Shown here one piece after another: positions 53,128 through 63,490 of a stretch of DNA of 64,000 nt; positions within the stretch are counted from its first letter, which is position 1, and each line of letters opens with the position of its first letter. The notes beneath the pieces are model-generated. The model searched no databases and was not told the origin of the DNA. It saw only the letters and a list, made by a program, of their open reading frames with translations. This DNA comes from Rotaria sp. Silwood1. Taxonomy: Eukaryota; Rotifera; Eurotatoria; Philodinida; Philodinidae. A program made the position numbers and the translations under genes. The stretch spans positions 4,250,514 through 4,314,513 of the forward strand of contig CAJNOP010000001.1 of assembly GCA_905250075.1 (NCBI GenBank). Reading direction: 5' to 3'.

Positions 53128-53297
53128 TGCTAGAGCTAACTTCTTATTTTTTTTAATGTAGTTTTGTAAAATGTACGCAATTGAGTGGAAAATGACACAG
53201 CTTGTCGACTTTATGTATGCATTGGAGCATCGAGCAAAACGAAACGAAAAAAGAAAAAAAGGTGTATTACATAAGTAAAAGAACGCTTCTATTTTAG
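53128..53297. promoter_or_regulatory. Putative shared divergent promoter region
   Basis: Only 170 bp separate the start codons of the minus-strand membrane protein and the plus-strand BRCT gene, so both must be transcribed from this interval or from within neighbouring sequence. It ends in TTCTATTTTAG directly before the BRCT ATG. No TATA box or other element was securely identified. Confidence 0.45.
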
Positions 53298-56200
53298 ATG
53301 AGGCCATCTATGAAACGTACAATAATCACATCGAAAACTACAGGTCGACGATATTTTTTGGTTCGATCTTCTAAAGGAGGATCTGCTCGACGATATTATG
53401 TATGTTCAAGACCAGATTGTGATTCACGTTTAACTCGTGAAGCTGATTTTTTTTGTCGAGTGTAAGTTTAGAAAATTAAAAAATCGATTTAGATGCCTAT
53501 TAATTTTTAGTCATTCACAAGTAAAAGGCTCCGAAAATACAGATATTGCTGATACGTCAACACAATTGGATGATAGTACATAGAATTTAATTATTTCATG
53601 ATTATATAGTTTATTTTCTAGTTGATGAAGACAACTTAAATGATAATGGTGAAATAGTTGATGAAGACGATTTAGATGAAAATGATGAATTAGTTGATGA
53701 AGGAACACCAACACAGGTTAGATTAAATTGAAGTTCCTTTTTTTTTATGTATTTTAAATATTTTGAAGGCACAACGAAATACAACTATGGATTCAATTGA
53801 TGAAAATCATCAAAATGGAGATGGAAATCATGGTACGTAAGATTTTCCTTTTGAAGTGTGTTATACGAAATTATATTTTTATTTATCTATTAAAAAAATA
53901 GACGAGAATAGCGTGAATATCGATACTAATCAGAAATACTGTCTAGAAACAATTTCGAATAGTTCGATCTGTTTCCTTCAAATAATACAAAACCAACTCT
54001 TGAAATATAAATGTATCGGTACCAGTATTATATACATCTACTAAGCCAATACTCTTGTTGGCAGAATTAAATGTAATAAAAATACTGCTACTACTGCATT
54101 CAGTCTTTGAATTTAACTAATCACATGAGATTCCTACACATAATTACAGAATCCGAAGACTGGCATATACTGCCGAAAAATTGAACACAAGTACAAAGTT
54201 AAGAGTGTTCGCTTTTTTTTATCTATGATAGTTTTTTGTTCTCAGAACACAGAGTATATCGTGTTATGTTATAAAAAAAAAGCAAAGTAAAGACAAGCTA
54301 AAATTTTTTACAATGCTTCTTGAAAGCGTAATCCAACCAAAATGAAACGCTGATATCTCTACAGTTCTTTATAAGGAGAGAAAAACTAGACTTCAATACT
54401 CTAAAATACAAATTTAAATACAAGCGAAGTACCGTACTTCATTTGTACTTGACTCATTCTTCTCAATACTGAAATTTCGCTTTTGAACCCTTACTTGTTT
54501 CGTACTTGCTCAAACTCATACTATACTTGATGACCCCGAGACCAAAATAATCTAAGTACTTCAGGAGTTTAGCTTTCCATCTAAAATGAATTGTATCATA
54601 TTAAAATATTATCTGCATACTTACGATCAACCATTTTTCAATGTAGACATTTATTCGAGAATTTTTTAATAACTCTTAATGTAGATTCAACTATTGAAGA
54701 TGATTACCATGATGGCAGTAATGATTTCAATACTTCACAAACACTTTCGTCTAGACAAAGAGCTAAGGTTAGTTTATTTATTCATATGAAGACAAAAAAA
54801 CTTGTGTTTTTTCAATTATTTAGGCAAATCGTGAAATTCATGTAGATGAAACAACTGGTACACGTAGTTTTCGTGACAGTTCAGGTCGTCGTCGATATCT
54901 TTGTATGCACGAATCATGTACAAATATGCTCAAACGCCAAGCTGATATTTTCTGTCGAACGTAATTATTATTAAAAAAAAAATTTTTTTTTCTATTATTC
55001 CAATCAAGGTTTTCAATAAGCTACAAAAAAAACATCAATCTGTTGATCCATTGCTTTTATTAATTTGAATATATATAATATAATAATAATTTTCTTTTAG
55101 ACACGCAACTAATCATACGAGTGTAAATCAAAATAAAAAGAAAAAAGGAAATCATAAACGTTACTCAGCACCACCATTGTCTAATGAAACACAAGATCAT
55201 GTTCGTTCACCATTATCAACTACAACTATAACTACAACATCAACAAATCAAAATAGTACAAATGGAAATCATTCAGAAGAATATGAATCACCAGAAAAAG
55301 TAAAATATGATTAATTAGTGTTTTTATATTAACTTATTTTTTGTTTTCATTATTAGTCGCCGGAAGTTACAAGAACATGTCGAACAATTCGAGATGCATC
55401 AGGAAAAATACGTTTTATTTGTTCGATTCCATCATGTACTAGCCAAGTACCTCGAAAATCACAAGCTTTGTGTAGACGGTAGTTAAATTTTTGTTATAAT
55501 AAATTATTTCTAATGACAATTATAGACATCTACTTGAAGCTTCAGCTAAAGAATCGGAACAAAACAAAGAATCAACTACTACAAATGATGCTATTAACTC
55601 TAATCAGAGTAAAATTGTTTTCTTTTTTGTTCATTAACATATCAATTTAAATAATAATTTTTTTTTATAGAAGACAACGATGTGCAGGAGATGGATGTGA
55701 ATGTAAGACAATGAAAACAGTTAACACTACAAAACTTCCTAGCAAGATTAAAAATTTAATTACTCACAGATAGTCAACTAAGATTCCTTAGAAATCGTTC
55801 AGAACAATTTCATTCATAATTTATCAATTGATACGCATGATAGTAATCATAGTCAGCATTCATATATTGAAAAAAATGTTCTGTGTAACAAATTAGCCAG
55901 AAAAACAGCTCATTTTTTCTTTCAAAATTCAATTAGAGAATAATTCTATGATAACTCATAGCGTCATTCGGTTGTACACACGAAAAGTGAGACATCAGAC
56001 AAGCATGCTGAACAACTAGTATTTTTCAAAACTTGAAAAAGAAAATTCATCTGTTTCCATTGTCTAATTATATAGGATGATAATGCTAAAATTAAACAAA
56101 ATTGCACTATGAAAGAGTAATCAATCTTCGATTCGTGAATTTCACTTCTTCTCTAGCAACACTCAAGGAATTATAGAAATGATATTGACGAATTAATGCA

Positions 56201-58384
56201 TACTAATACTAAAAAGATTAGTTCGAATTCCAGTAGATGTATGAATTCGAGATAAACAAGATATTCTCGATCTTGTCATGACTAGTACCAATGCTTTTTT
56301 AAGTTAGGTTTTTAGAAATATTTTAATCAAGTTTACACATTATTTTTTCATATTTATTCTTCCGTTTTAATTCGAAAAAATAAGCAATGTTCTTATGATC
56401 GTCAAAATAATCTCAGTTAGCAAATTTTTACTCATATTTAAATAACTACAACGAATACGAAAAAAAGTTGATAGCTTTCGAAATAAGAACAAAACGCAAC
56501 TTTTCAGGTTCCTAATCTGGATGCTAATGTCCGATAAGCCTTGAATTTTTGTGACCTGACAAAACCCTATTGGATCCGATCGAATTCAACTTCAAATATT
56601 TTTCGGATCTGATAAACTCTAGATCCGATTCAAGTTTGGACTTTGATATTGACTATTTTTTTTCTTTCTATTGAGAAAAACCAATGTCTCAATCTTTTTT
56701 CTTCCTTTTATTGCGCAGTTAGAAATAAAGGACATGACGTCCTTGATCTATTCTTGCCCTTACTAATATTTCCGATAACATGCAGTTCGGACAATATGCT
56801 CATCTACTATTTTTTTTTCTTGTTTGTCCTTCTTTACCTATTTATACAATCCGCGATTTTTATGTCGCCATTGAATATAAAGTGCACTTGCTATCTATTT
56901 TTGTTCCATATCAATCAAGAAAAGATTGTGCAATATATAGCTTCTTATTCTATGAAGGTTGTCTACGCTTTCTTTTAAGAGCTTTTGAATGCAAAAAAGA
57001 TACTCGAAATGTCTCGTGTAATCCACAAACATTCAAACTGTAGCCAGATTCAACTTGAAATCTAAAAATTTATTCGTAATCAGGTCCGATCCAAGTCGGA
57101 TACTGACAGATCCAGAAAACTATCAGCTTTACGTTTATATACACTAGAAAATAAAAGATAAGCATTGATTTATGCAAGATAGTTTTGATCCCGTCACGAC
57201 CAACACCAATTCTTGTTGGTTTCGGTTACAAGTTTGACAGTAAAATCAATCCTTTTTTCATAAACAGCACAATTTTCGAACATACAAACTCACAGAATAT
57301 TCAAAGTATTGATGATAGTACAAGTTGTAAGGAATCTTCAAGAGGTAGGATATTTGATAGCACAAAACCAGAACCAAAAATTTTCTCTGCCCTTTACCAA
57401 AAAATGATTGATTCTACTCATCACTAGATAGGCATTCGGACGATAGCAATTTAATCTCTGATAACACTGTTTTTTTTTGTCTTCCAGCATAATAATACTG
57501 TAACTTCATCTGGATCAACTTCTAGTGAACATTCAACAAAAAAACGCAAACTTGAATCCCAAACTTCGCAATCTAAATCAATTATTCTTTCAACAATTCC
57601 TGCTAACAAAGTAACAATTACCACAATAAATATTTTCATTCTCAATTTGTTTTTGTTTTCTTATTTATTCTCTTCTTATTCAGATTGTTATTTCTACAAC
57701 AGCTCTTCTTGATCATCAATGGGTAAAAACCATTTTACAAAAAAAAAAAACAAAGATCAATCTCGAATTCATTTTTAGATTACTGTTCTAACATTTCTTC
57801 GTCAGTTTCCTCAAGTTCAATTAGCAACAAATTTAAATGTTAATAATTCTACAACGCATTTACTTATTGATGATAGTGAAAATCCTTTACATTGTACCAT
57901 AACAAAAAAAATTGTTCAAGCAGCTGCACGTCGTCATATATTTATAATATCTGTACGTTGGATAACTGAAAGTATACGTTTAAATGAAATTATTGATGAA
58001 CATCCATTTGAAATAACAAGTGATTCTCATACAACATTACGTTTATCAGTACAAGATTTTCAACAAAATCATAAATATTTGTTTAATAATGCATCATCAG
58101 CATTAACGTATGGATTTGCAATTGAATGTCGTCAATGCCAAGGTTCAATTAATCGCAGTGAATTAGTTGAATTAATTGAATTAACCGGTGCTAAATTATA
58201 TGATAATGAAAATTCTATTGATATGTTAATTGTTTTATGTGATACCAATGAAAAAAATATAAATAAAATCAAAGAAAAATATCTTCATACAAATATATCA
58301 AATATAAAATATGTAATAAGTGACTTCTTACTTAAATCAATTATCAAATTTGAAATACAAGATATTGACAAATATTCATTATAA
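53298..58384 (+). CDS. Protein with three CCCH-type Cys/His modules and a C-terminal tandem BRCT
   Basis: Exons: 53298-53461, 53511-53575, 53622-53716, 53769-53832, 54685-54767, 54824-54960, 55101-55299, 55357-55478, 55526-55608, 55671-55702, 57488-57610, 57684-57722, 57779-58384; about 603 residues. Three modules share C-x4-C-x11-C-x2-H: residues 36/41/53/56, 184/189/201/204 and 291/296/308/311, each preceded by a basic SGRRRY- or SGKIRF-like stretch. They are probably zinc-binding. Linkers are acidic or Ser/Thr-rich. A basic KKRKLE near exon 11 could be a nuclear signal. Two BRCT domains close the protein: the first with STTHLLI and SVRWITESI (Trp463), the second from about 500 to FEIQDIDKYSL, which recalls the BRCA1 C-terminus. 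Tandem BRCTs of this class bind phosphopeptides at DNA damage. A nuclear damage-response role is inferred. No RING is present, so it is not BRCA1 itself. Confidence 0.8.
53833..54684 (+). other. 852-bp intron 4 of the BRCT gene
   Basis: Low-complexity AT-rich sequence with repeated GTACTT/AAGTAC strings near 54420-54530. The open frame 53856-54044 is unremarkable. No element identified. Confidence 0.5.
55703..57487 (+). other. 1.8-kb intron 10 of the BRCT gene
   Basis: Separates the Cys/His-module part from the BRCT part of the gene. Contains scattered GGATCCGAT/GATCCGA and GGATCTG-like strings near 56570-56640 and 57080-57115 that may be remnants of an inverted element. Open frames 56643-56978 and 57185-57427 carry no motif. 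The length leaves open the alternative that two genes were joined, although phases agree on both sides. Confidence 0.5.
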
Positions 58385-58430
58385 AAAAAAATAGAAACGG
58401 ATATATGTAGAGACTGTTTGTTATCTATTT

Positions 58431-58447
58431 GTGTGTGTGTGTGTGTG
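58431..58447. repeat. (GT)n microsatellite
   Basis: Seventeen bases of alternating G and T in the 3' UTR of the BRCT gene. Confidence 0.9.
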
Positions 58448-58450
58448 ACA

Positions 58451-58456
58451 AATAAA
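58451..58456 (+). terminator. Candidate polyadenylation signal, BRCT gene
   Basis: AATAAA 67 bp past the stop codon, just after the GT microsatellite. Confidence 0.45.
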
Positions 58457-60120
58457 TCTTTTGTGATCTTTTTCTCTTCTGTTGTTGTTAATATTGATCT
58501 ATTAAAAAACAAAAACCAACACACAATAATAATATTATTTAGATAAATAATGATAAAAGATTTTCCAATTAAATGAAAGTCAATCGAAATACTTTATGTC
58601 ATGTAGAAAGAACTTCGAGACTATGACTGGAAAATGACTTGTGTGAGAGACATCTTGGAGAAAAAAATAAATAAATGGTATGTTTGACTTAAGAAAAGTT
58701 GCTTTCGCCTTGTTTATTGATGAGCACTGTTTTTTTTGATTTAGATGAAACATTTGAATAATAAGGTAATTTAGAAATTTAATGAGATTTTTGAAAATAT
58801 TGCTTGTAGTAACAAGTGGGACAAAAGTTCTGAATTAAATTTGTTTTCGATATAACAATTAAATGAAATGTCGAAGAGATTTCATTGCTTTTTTTTTGTT
58901 AGAAAAAGCAAAATGTCTACTACAAAAAAAAAATGAAAGAATTCGATTGGAAATGTTTCTCAAAGCCTATAAAAATTTTAGAACAAAAGGCATCGAAAAA
59001 CTCTTTCGCAACGTCGATCAACATTTGTTTATCCAAATATTTTTGTTTAAACTTATTCATTATGCTTTTTCAGCGTTTTCGAGTATTCTAAATATACATA
59101 ACTGTTTTTTTATAATGAAAACTTTCGTGTGTTATTAAAATAAGTGATCTAGTCATAACAGAGAATGGACAACAGAAAATTCGATCAAAAAATTCAATTT
59201 GGCAGATCTGGGATGTGCAACGAAAAAAAATAATGTTTGGCTGAATATCTAACAGAGAATTTGTATCCTATTCCAAATAATATCATTTGACAGAGGACTC
59301 GATAAGCTTTCGGTTGCATGAAAAATTTATCGCTTGTGGGAACGTTTCTCTCGAAATAGACTTTATTCTTTTGACTGTAATCGACAGTTATGAAAAACAT
59401 GGACATCAGATGATATCATAAAATTGTTTATTTTGAAAGTAATGAAACATGTAGAGAATCGCTTTTTTTTATACACCAATAGTGTTCAATATCTACAGTG
59501 TACAACTCGGATGAGGCGAATAAATATATAATCAATTGAATTAGATAAAAACTATTCTAAGTTTAAAAAAATTACGAAAGAGTTTTTCCCATGCCTTTTG
59601 CTCTCAAAATTTGTATAAACTTTGAGAGAGCTATTGATGCAGGTGTGAGTTTGGGTAAAGAAAAGACATCTAACCACATTAACTCCATACCACATCGATA
59701 ACCACACCTTTGTTTCTGATAAATACCTTTTAGTGGTAATAGAGACTGCTAAACACTATGGAATACACCGAATAGTCATAAAAATAAGATTTTTTTTATG
59801 AGAAATAATGAGAAGAATTTGTGACTGATGTGAAATTCTTTGCTCTCTAAAATTCGAGTTTAGCTTCAATGTCAATAATCATAGATGATTAGTGATATTA
59901 TATAATTGGATGAAAATTTTTGAAAATTGTGAGCAATTTAGACAAGATTACAGTCTAAAAGTTACCTTATTAGGTAAATCTAGTAAGAAATCATTCTATC
60001 TATCGACTATTATGCATGAAAATATTGAAAAGATACAATTGAACACAAATATGATGCATGAGAAGAACGAAAGGCATATTGTAATCACAGATTTAATTTA
60101 GTTGTTTTATATCTGTTATA
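58457..60120. other. Intergenic, nothing recognised
   Basis: About 1.7 kb. Open frames at 58863-59138, 59194-59406 and 59892-60101 have no recognisable domain. Sequence is uniformly AT-rich. Confidence 0.55.
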
Positions 60121-60129
60121 GATATTATC

Positions 60130-61448
60130 GAATACAGTCTAAAATGTCCTTTTAAAAATGTCCTCGGACGAAATATCCTCGCATTTTCGTTCTCAGAAAA
60201 AATGTCCTCCAGATTTTTGTCCTTGAAAAAATGTCCCTCAATAAAAAAATGCCCTTCACTTTCTTGTGAAGATGTTAAAATAAAATTAGTCCAGTATCTA
60301 GATGTCGTTGTAGTTCATACATATCGTATTAGAGATTTATATTAATTACATAGAGGTTTATCTCAAAATATAATGAATGAAGTAACAAAAAAAATGTTCT
60401 AGTACGATTAGTTATACTTATAACAAATTTACAAATAAGCACAACAATTATTTTTAAATGAAATCGTGTGATTCAATATCAACTGATGAAACATCATCAT
60501 CATCTTTTTCTTCTTCAAAATCAATGAATTACTTATCATCATCTTCATCGTCAAAACCAACTGAATCATCATTTTCATTGTTATCAATTTCACCTAAACC
60601 AACAATTACAAAAACAACATCAAATAAACGAAAAACATGTTAACTATCAATGGTTATCAATATCAGCTGAAAAATTTCAATAAAAATAAAACAATTAAAT
60701 TTCTGCGTTCTGCTAATAGAAGTTGTGGTGTGCTTTTACACACGAATCTTAATGATGAATTTGTGCGTTTTTCTGGAAAAACAACTGAACATTCTCATTT
60801 ACCAAATCCTGCTGAATTGGAAATACGAAATCTTAAAGAAGTAATACGACAAAGAGTTGAAAATGAATTAGCACCATTAGAAGAAATTGCTGAATAAGAA
60901 GTACGAAAAGGTTTATTGACAGGTAAAGCTCTTGGTGTTTTACCAAATATAACTAATATTGGTATGATATTAATATTTGTATATGTAACATTAACAAATA
61001 TTTTTGCTTTTCTTTACTCTCCTCTTAGATCATTCTTTGGTATATATACGTCGAAAAATGATTCCTCCTATTCCAAATTCATCGTCTTTTATTATTCCGG
61101 ATATTTATACAAAAGATTATCACAATCATCATCGTTTATTACTATATGATAGTGATGGTCTAAAATTCTCACTCGATCAATCAGAATATATACCACCTTC
61201 AGGAAGAATTTTAATTTGGTCTTCAGATGTTCAATTGAATTTATTATTTAAATTCGTTACTATAAATAAAATTAATTTTATCAACATTATTCTAAACTGT
61301 TTTTGAAATTTTACTGAAAGGACATTTTTTTATATGGGAGACATTTTTTAAAGGAGATTTTTACTAGGGATATTTCATCTGAAGGACATTTTTTGTGAGG
61401 ACAAAGTATACGAGGACATTTTTTTAAAGGACGTTCTAGACTGTTACC
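60130..61448 (+). mobile_element. Deleted Mutator-like (MULE) DNA transposon with FLYWCH-type ORF remnant
   Basis: 1319 bp bounded by a perfect 9-bp direct repeat GATATTATC (60121-60129 and 61449-61457), the target-duplication length of Mutator-like elements. The ends are inverted: left GAATACAGTCTAAAATGTCC, reverse complement of right GGTAACAGTCTAGAACGTCC (15 of 20). Both subterminal regions, about 110 bp each, consist of spaced repeats of AAAATGTCCT-like units pointing inwards. The interior has a FLYWCH-type reading frame without the catalytic transposase domain, so the element is a non-autonomous deletion derivative. Confidence 0.85.
60458..61306 (+). pseudogene. FLYWCH-type N-terminal part of a MULE transposase, disrupted
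   Basis: Reading starts with a Ser-rich segment at 60458, shifts by one base near 60637, and continues LTINGYQYQLKNFNKNK, then NRSCGVLLHTN and EHSHLPN, the end of a FLYWCH zinc finger. The Trp and first Cys of the finger are lost (FLRSANRSC). After an in-frame TAA at 60895, LLTGKALGVLPN continues, and a GT-AG intron of about 68 bp (60962-61029) joins to DHSLVYIRRKMIPPIPNS and RILIWSSDVQLNLLF, the position where full elements enter the transposase core. The core is missing. Family assignment is from recall of the FLYWCH/MULE protein layout. Confidence 0.6.
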
Positions 61449-61715
61449 GATATTATCTACCTAATATGTTGTCCAGTAATCTCTGGAAGTAGATGTAAAG
61501 ATACGTTTCATATTTACAAATGTCTGTGCCATTTGTATTTTTCTTCAACTCTCGTATTCACTTAGCCAAGAGATTGTTCTTCACATGTGTGATCGAAAAC
61601 TTTTCTATAAAAAGTTGCTTGGATTCTTTCATTCGAATTGTATCCTAATATATGAAAGAACAAAAGCCTATGAAACATGTATATTATTTTTTTAGATTAT
61701 TTCAAAACTAACAAT

Positions 61716-62170
61716 ATGTCGACACATATTCGTTTATTTTTTATGTATCTTATGGCTACTTTATATATCATTGCTGACATTGTTCATTTTTTAACACCCA
61801 ACTTTTATCTTTCAATTATGCCACGTTAGTTGCCATATCATCTTGAACTTCTTTATTTATCAGGTGTATGCGAGATCATTTGTGGTTTAATGTTATTTTT
61901 TAAACGTACACAAAAATTAGGTGCTTGGCTAACTATTGCATTATTTATTGCTGTTTGTAAGTTCATTTAATGAAAATAATTTTTTTTCTTTTTATAATTG
62001 ACATATTTTTGATTTTCTAAGATCCAGCTAATATTGAAATGGCACAAGATTTTTGATCAAATAATCATCCATCAAAATATTTAACATTAGTTCGTCTTCC
62101 ATTTCAATTCTTTTTCATTTGGTGGGCATATCAATATACAAAATCGATTCAACATTCTAAAGTACATTAG
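61716..62170 (+). pseudogene. DoxX-like small membrane protein with two in-frame stops
   Basis: Two exons, 61716-61956 and 62022-62170, join in phase across a 65-bp GT-AG intron, giving 130 codons. The translation has DoxX-like features: start STHIRLFFMYLMATLYIIAD, then NFYLSIMPR-stop-LPYHLELLYLSG, GVCEIICGLMLFFKR, LGAWLTIALFIAVYPANIEM, AQDF-stop-SNNHPSKYLTL and RLPFQFFFIWWAYQYTKS. About four hydrophobic segments fit the family. The internal stops are TAG at 61827-61829 and TGA at 62054-62056; both fall where relatives usually have Trp (P-x-W-L-P-x-H and the residue after AQDF). Splice sites, start, length and terminal stop are intact. A recent pseudogene is the simplest reading. AATAAA follows at 62300. 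Function of animal DoxX-like proteins is unclear. Confidence 0.7.
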
Positions 62171-62659
62171 CAACAGAAAAACATGATTTTTGATTTTCTT
62201 TTTAACATTAATTTCAATTGATTTCACTTCTTTTCTAAACCTGTATTTGTTATGGTTATGAATGAATGAATTTGTTGATTTTGATTTTATTTTAGATAAA
62301 ATAAATGTTTGTGTATTTTGTATTTGTTAATTTATGTTTATTCTCAATAAATTTTGCAGACGATCCCAATCGATTACCGACGAAATGTGAAGGTATTTTG
62401 AAAATATTAACGTAATCATATGTTTTCAAACATACCCGTATAATGAATAGTAGTATCCTGCAACCAGATCTGGTTCTTGATATGATCCCACATCCAGATT
62501 TGACCCAACAATTAATGAGATTTCGATGTTTTCAATTTTTTTACTTTTTCAAACTGCTAATTTATATAAAAGCATAGGAATGAAAATTAATTCAATCTTG
62601 ATTGCGTAATTTACTATACTTGAGAACAAATTAGCGATATTGTTTTGCTAAAAGAACAA
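62171..62659. other. 3' flank of the DoxX-like gene, no gene
   Basis: About 490 bp; contains AATAAA at 62300-62305 and nothing else recognised. Confidence 0.5.
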
Positions 62660-62667
62660 GTAACGTT

Positions 62668-62848
62668 CAGTGTTTTATCCAGAGGGGTACTCAGGGGGGC
62701 CGCGCTCCCCCGAAAATCGAGTTCGCCCCCCCTGAAACTTGTGATCATCGTGCTATGAACACGTGGCTTGCCCCCCCGAAAATAATTTTTCGCCCCCCCC
62801 GAAATTCCAAATCGCCCCTCCGGAAAAAAAATCCTGGATAAAACACTG
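62668..62848. mobile_element. 181-bp hAT-type MITE
   Basis: Terminal inverted repeat CAGTGTTTTATCCAG at both ends (perfect 15 bp) and a perfect 8-bp target duplication GTAACGTT at 62660-62667 and 62849-62856. The inside alternates runs of C or G (GGGGGGCC, CGCCCCCCC, GCCCCCCCG) with A/T-rich spacers, far more GC-rich than its surroundings. No coding capacity; the open frame 62614-62865 is accidental. Confidence 0.92.
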
Positions 62849-63133
62849 GTAACGTTCATCGACATTCAATGTCGATTCTCTTGGCCCTAGACTGACGGAA
62901 TAATGATCAAGATGTTCTTCTATTTAAAAAAAATCAATTCTATATAATGATGCGTTTCGGAGAAATTTTTAATATTTGTAACATGTCCAATATTACATAC
63001 TACCGGTATATTCAAATAGTTCACACAAAATATTGAAACACACTAATATATATGATAAAATTCATGCTTTAATTAATTATAACGACAAAAACAGGGTGAA
63101 TTATGTCCAAGTAATGGCCATTTCTAATACGAG

Positions 63134-63469
63134 CATGGTCAATTGTGACACAGAAATGCTCATTTGAGCCATAAGAATGGTCAACTGTGCCATAGAAACA
63201 GTTGGTTGTGTCATGAAAACGGTGAATTAGGCCACACCAAAAGTCAATTGTATAATGAAAGTGACCAATTGTGTCAAATACATGATCATTTGTGCCACGA
63301 CTACGTTACATTGTACCACAAAAATGGTTACTTGTACCATCACTATGGTACTTTGCACCATGAAAATGGTCACTTGTACCATCACTATGGCACTTTGTAC
63401 CATGAAAATGGTCACTTGTACCATGATTATGGTACTTTGTACCACAAAAATGGTCATTTGTACCAAGTG
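63134..63469. repeat. 21-bp minisatellite, 16 units
   Basis: Sixteen consecutive 21-bp units. The right half alternates two variants (AATGGTCACTTGTACCATCAC and TATGGTACTTTGTACCATGAA, within a base or two), forming a 42-bp higher-order repeat; the left half is increasingly divergent, and a degenerate unit may lie just before it. Because 21 is a multiple of three, frames stay open on both strands (63164-63511 plus; 63227-63466 and 63306-63491 minus), so these are not evidence for a protein. Confidence 0.92.
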
Positions 63470-63472
63470 TTA

Positions 63473-63490
63473 CAGACAGACAGACAGACA
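63473..63490. repeat. (CAGA)n microsatellite
   Basis: About four tetranucleotide units directly at the right edge of the 21-bp minisatellite. Confidence 0.85.

Noticed and set aside
56510-57130. Possible inverted element in intron 10 of the BRCT gene based on GATCCGA strings
   Set aside because: Matches are short and out of order; could not define ends or a target duplication.
53298-58384. Calling the BRCT gene BRCA1 or BARD1
   Set aside because: The C-terminus resembles BRCA1, but there is no RING finger or ankyrin repeats and the N-terminal Cys/His modules are different; no symbol assigned.
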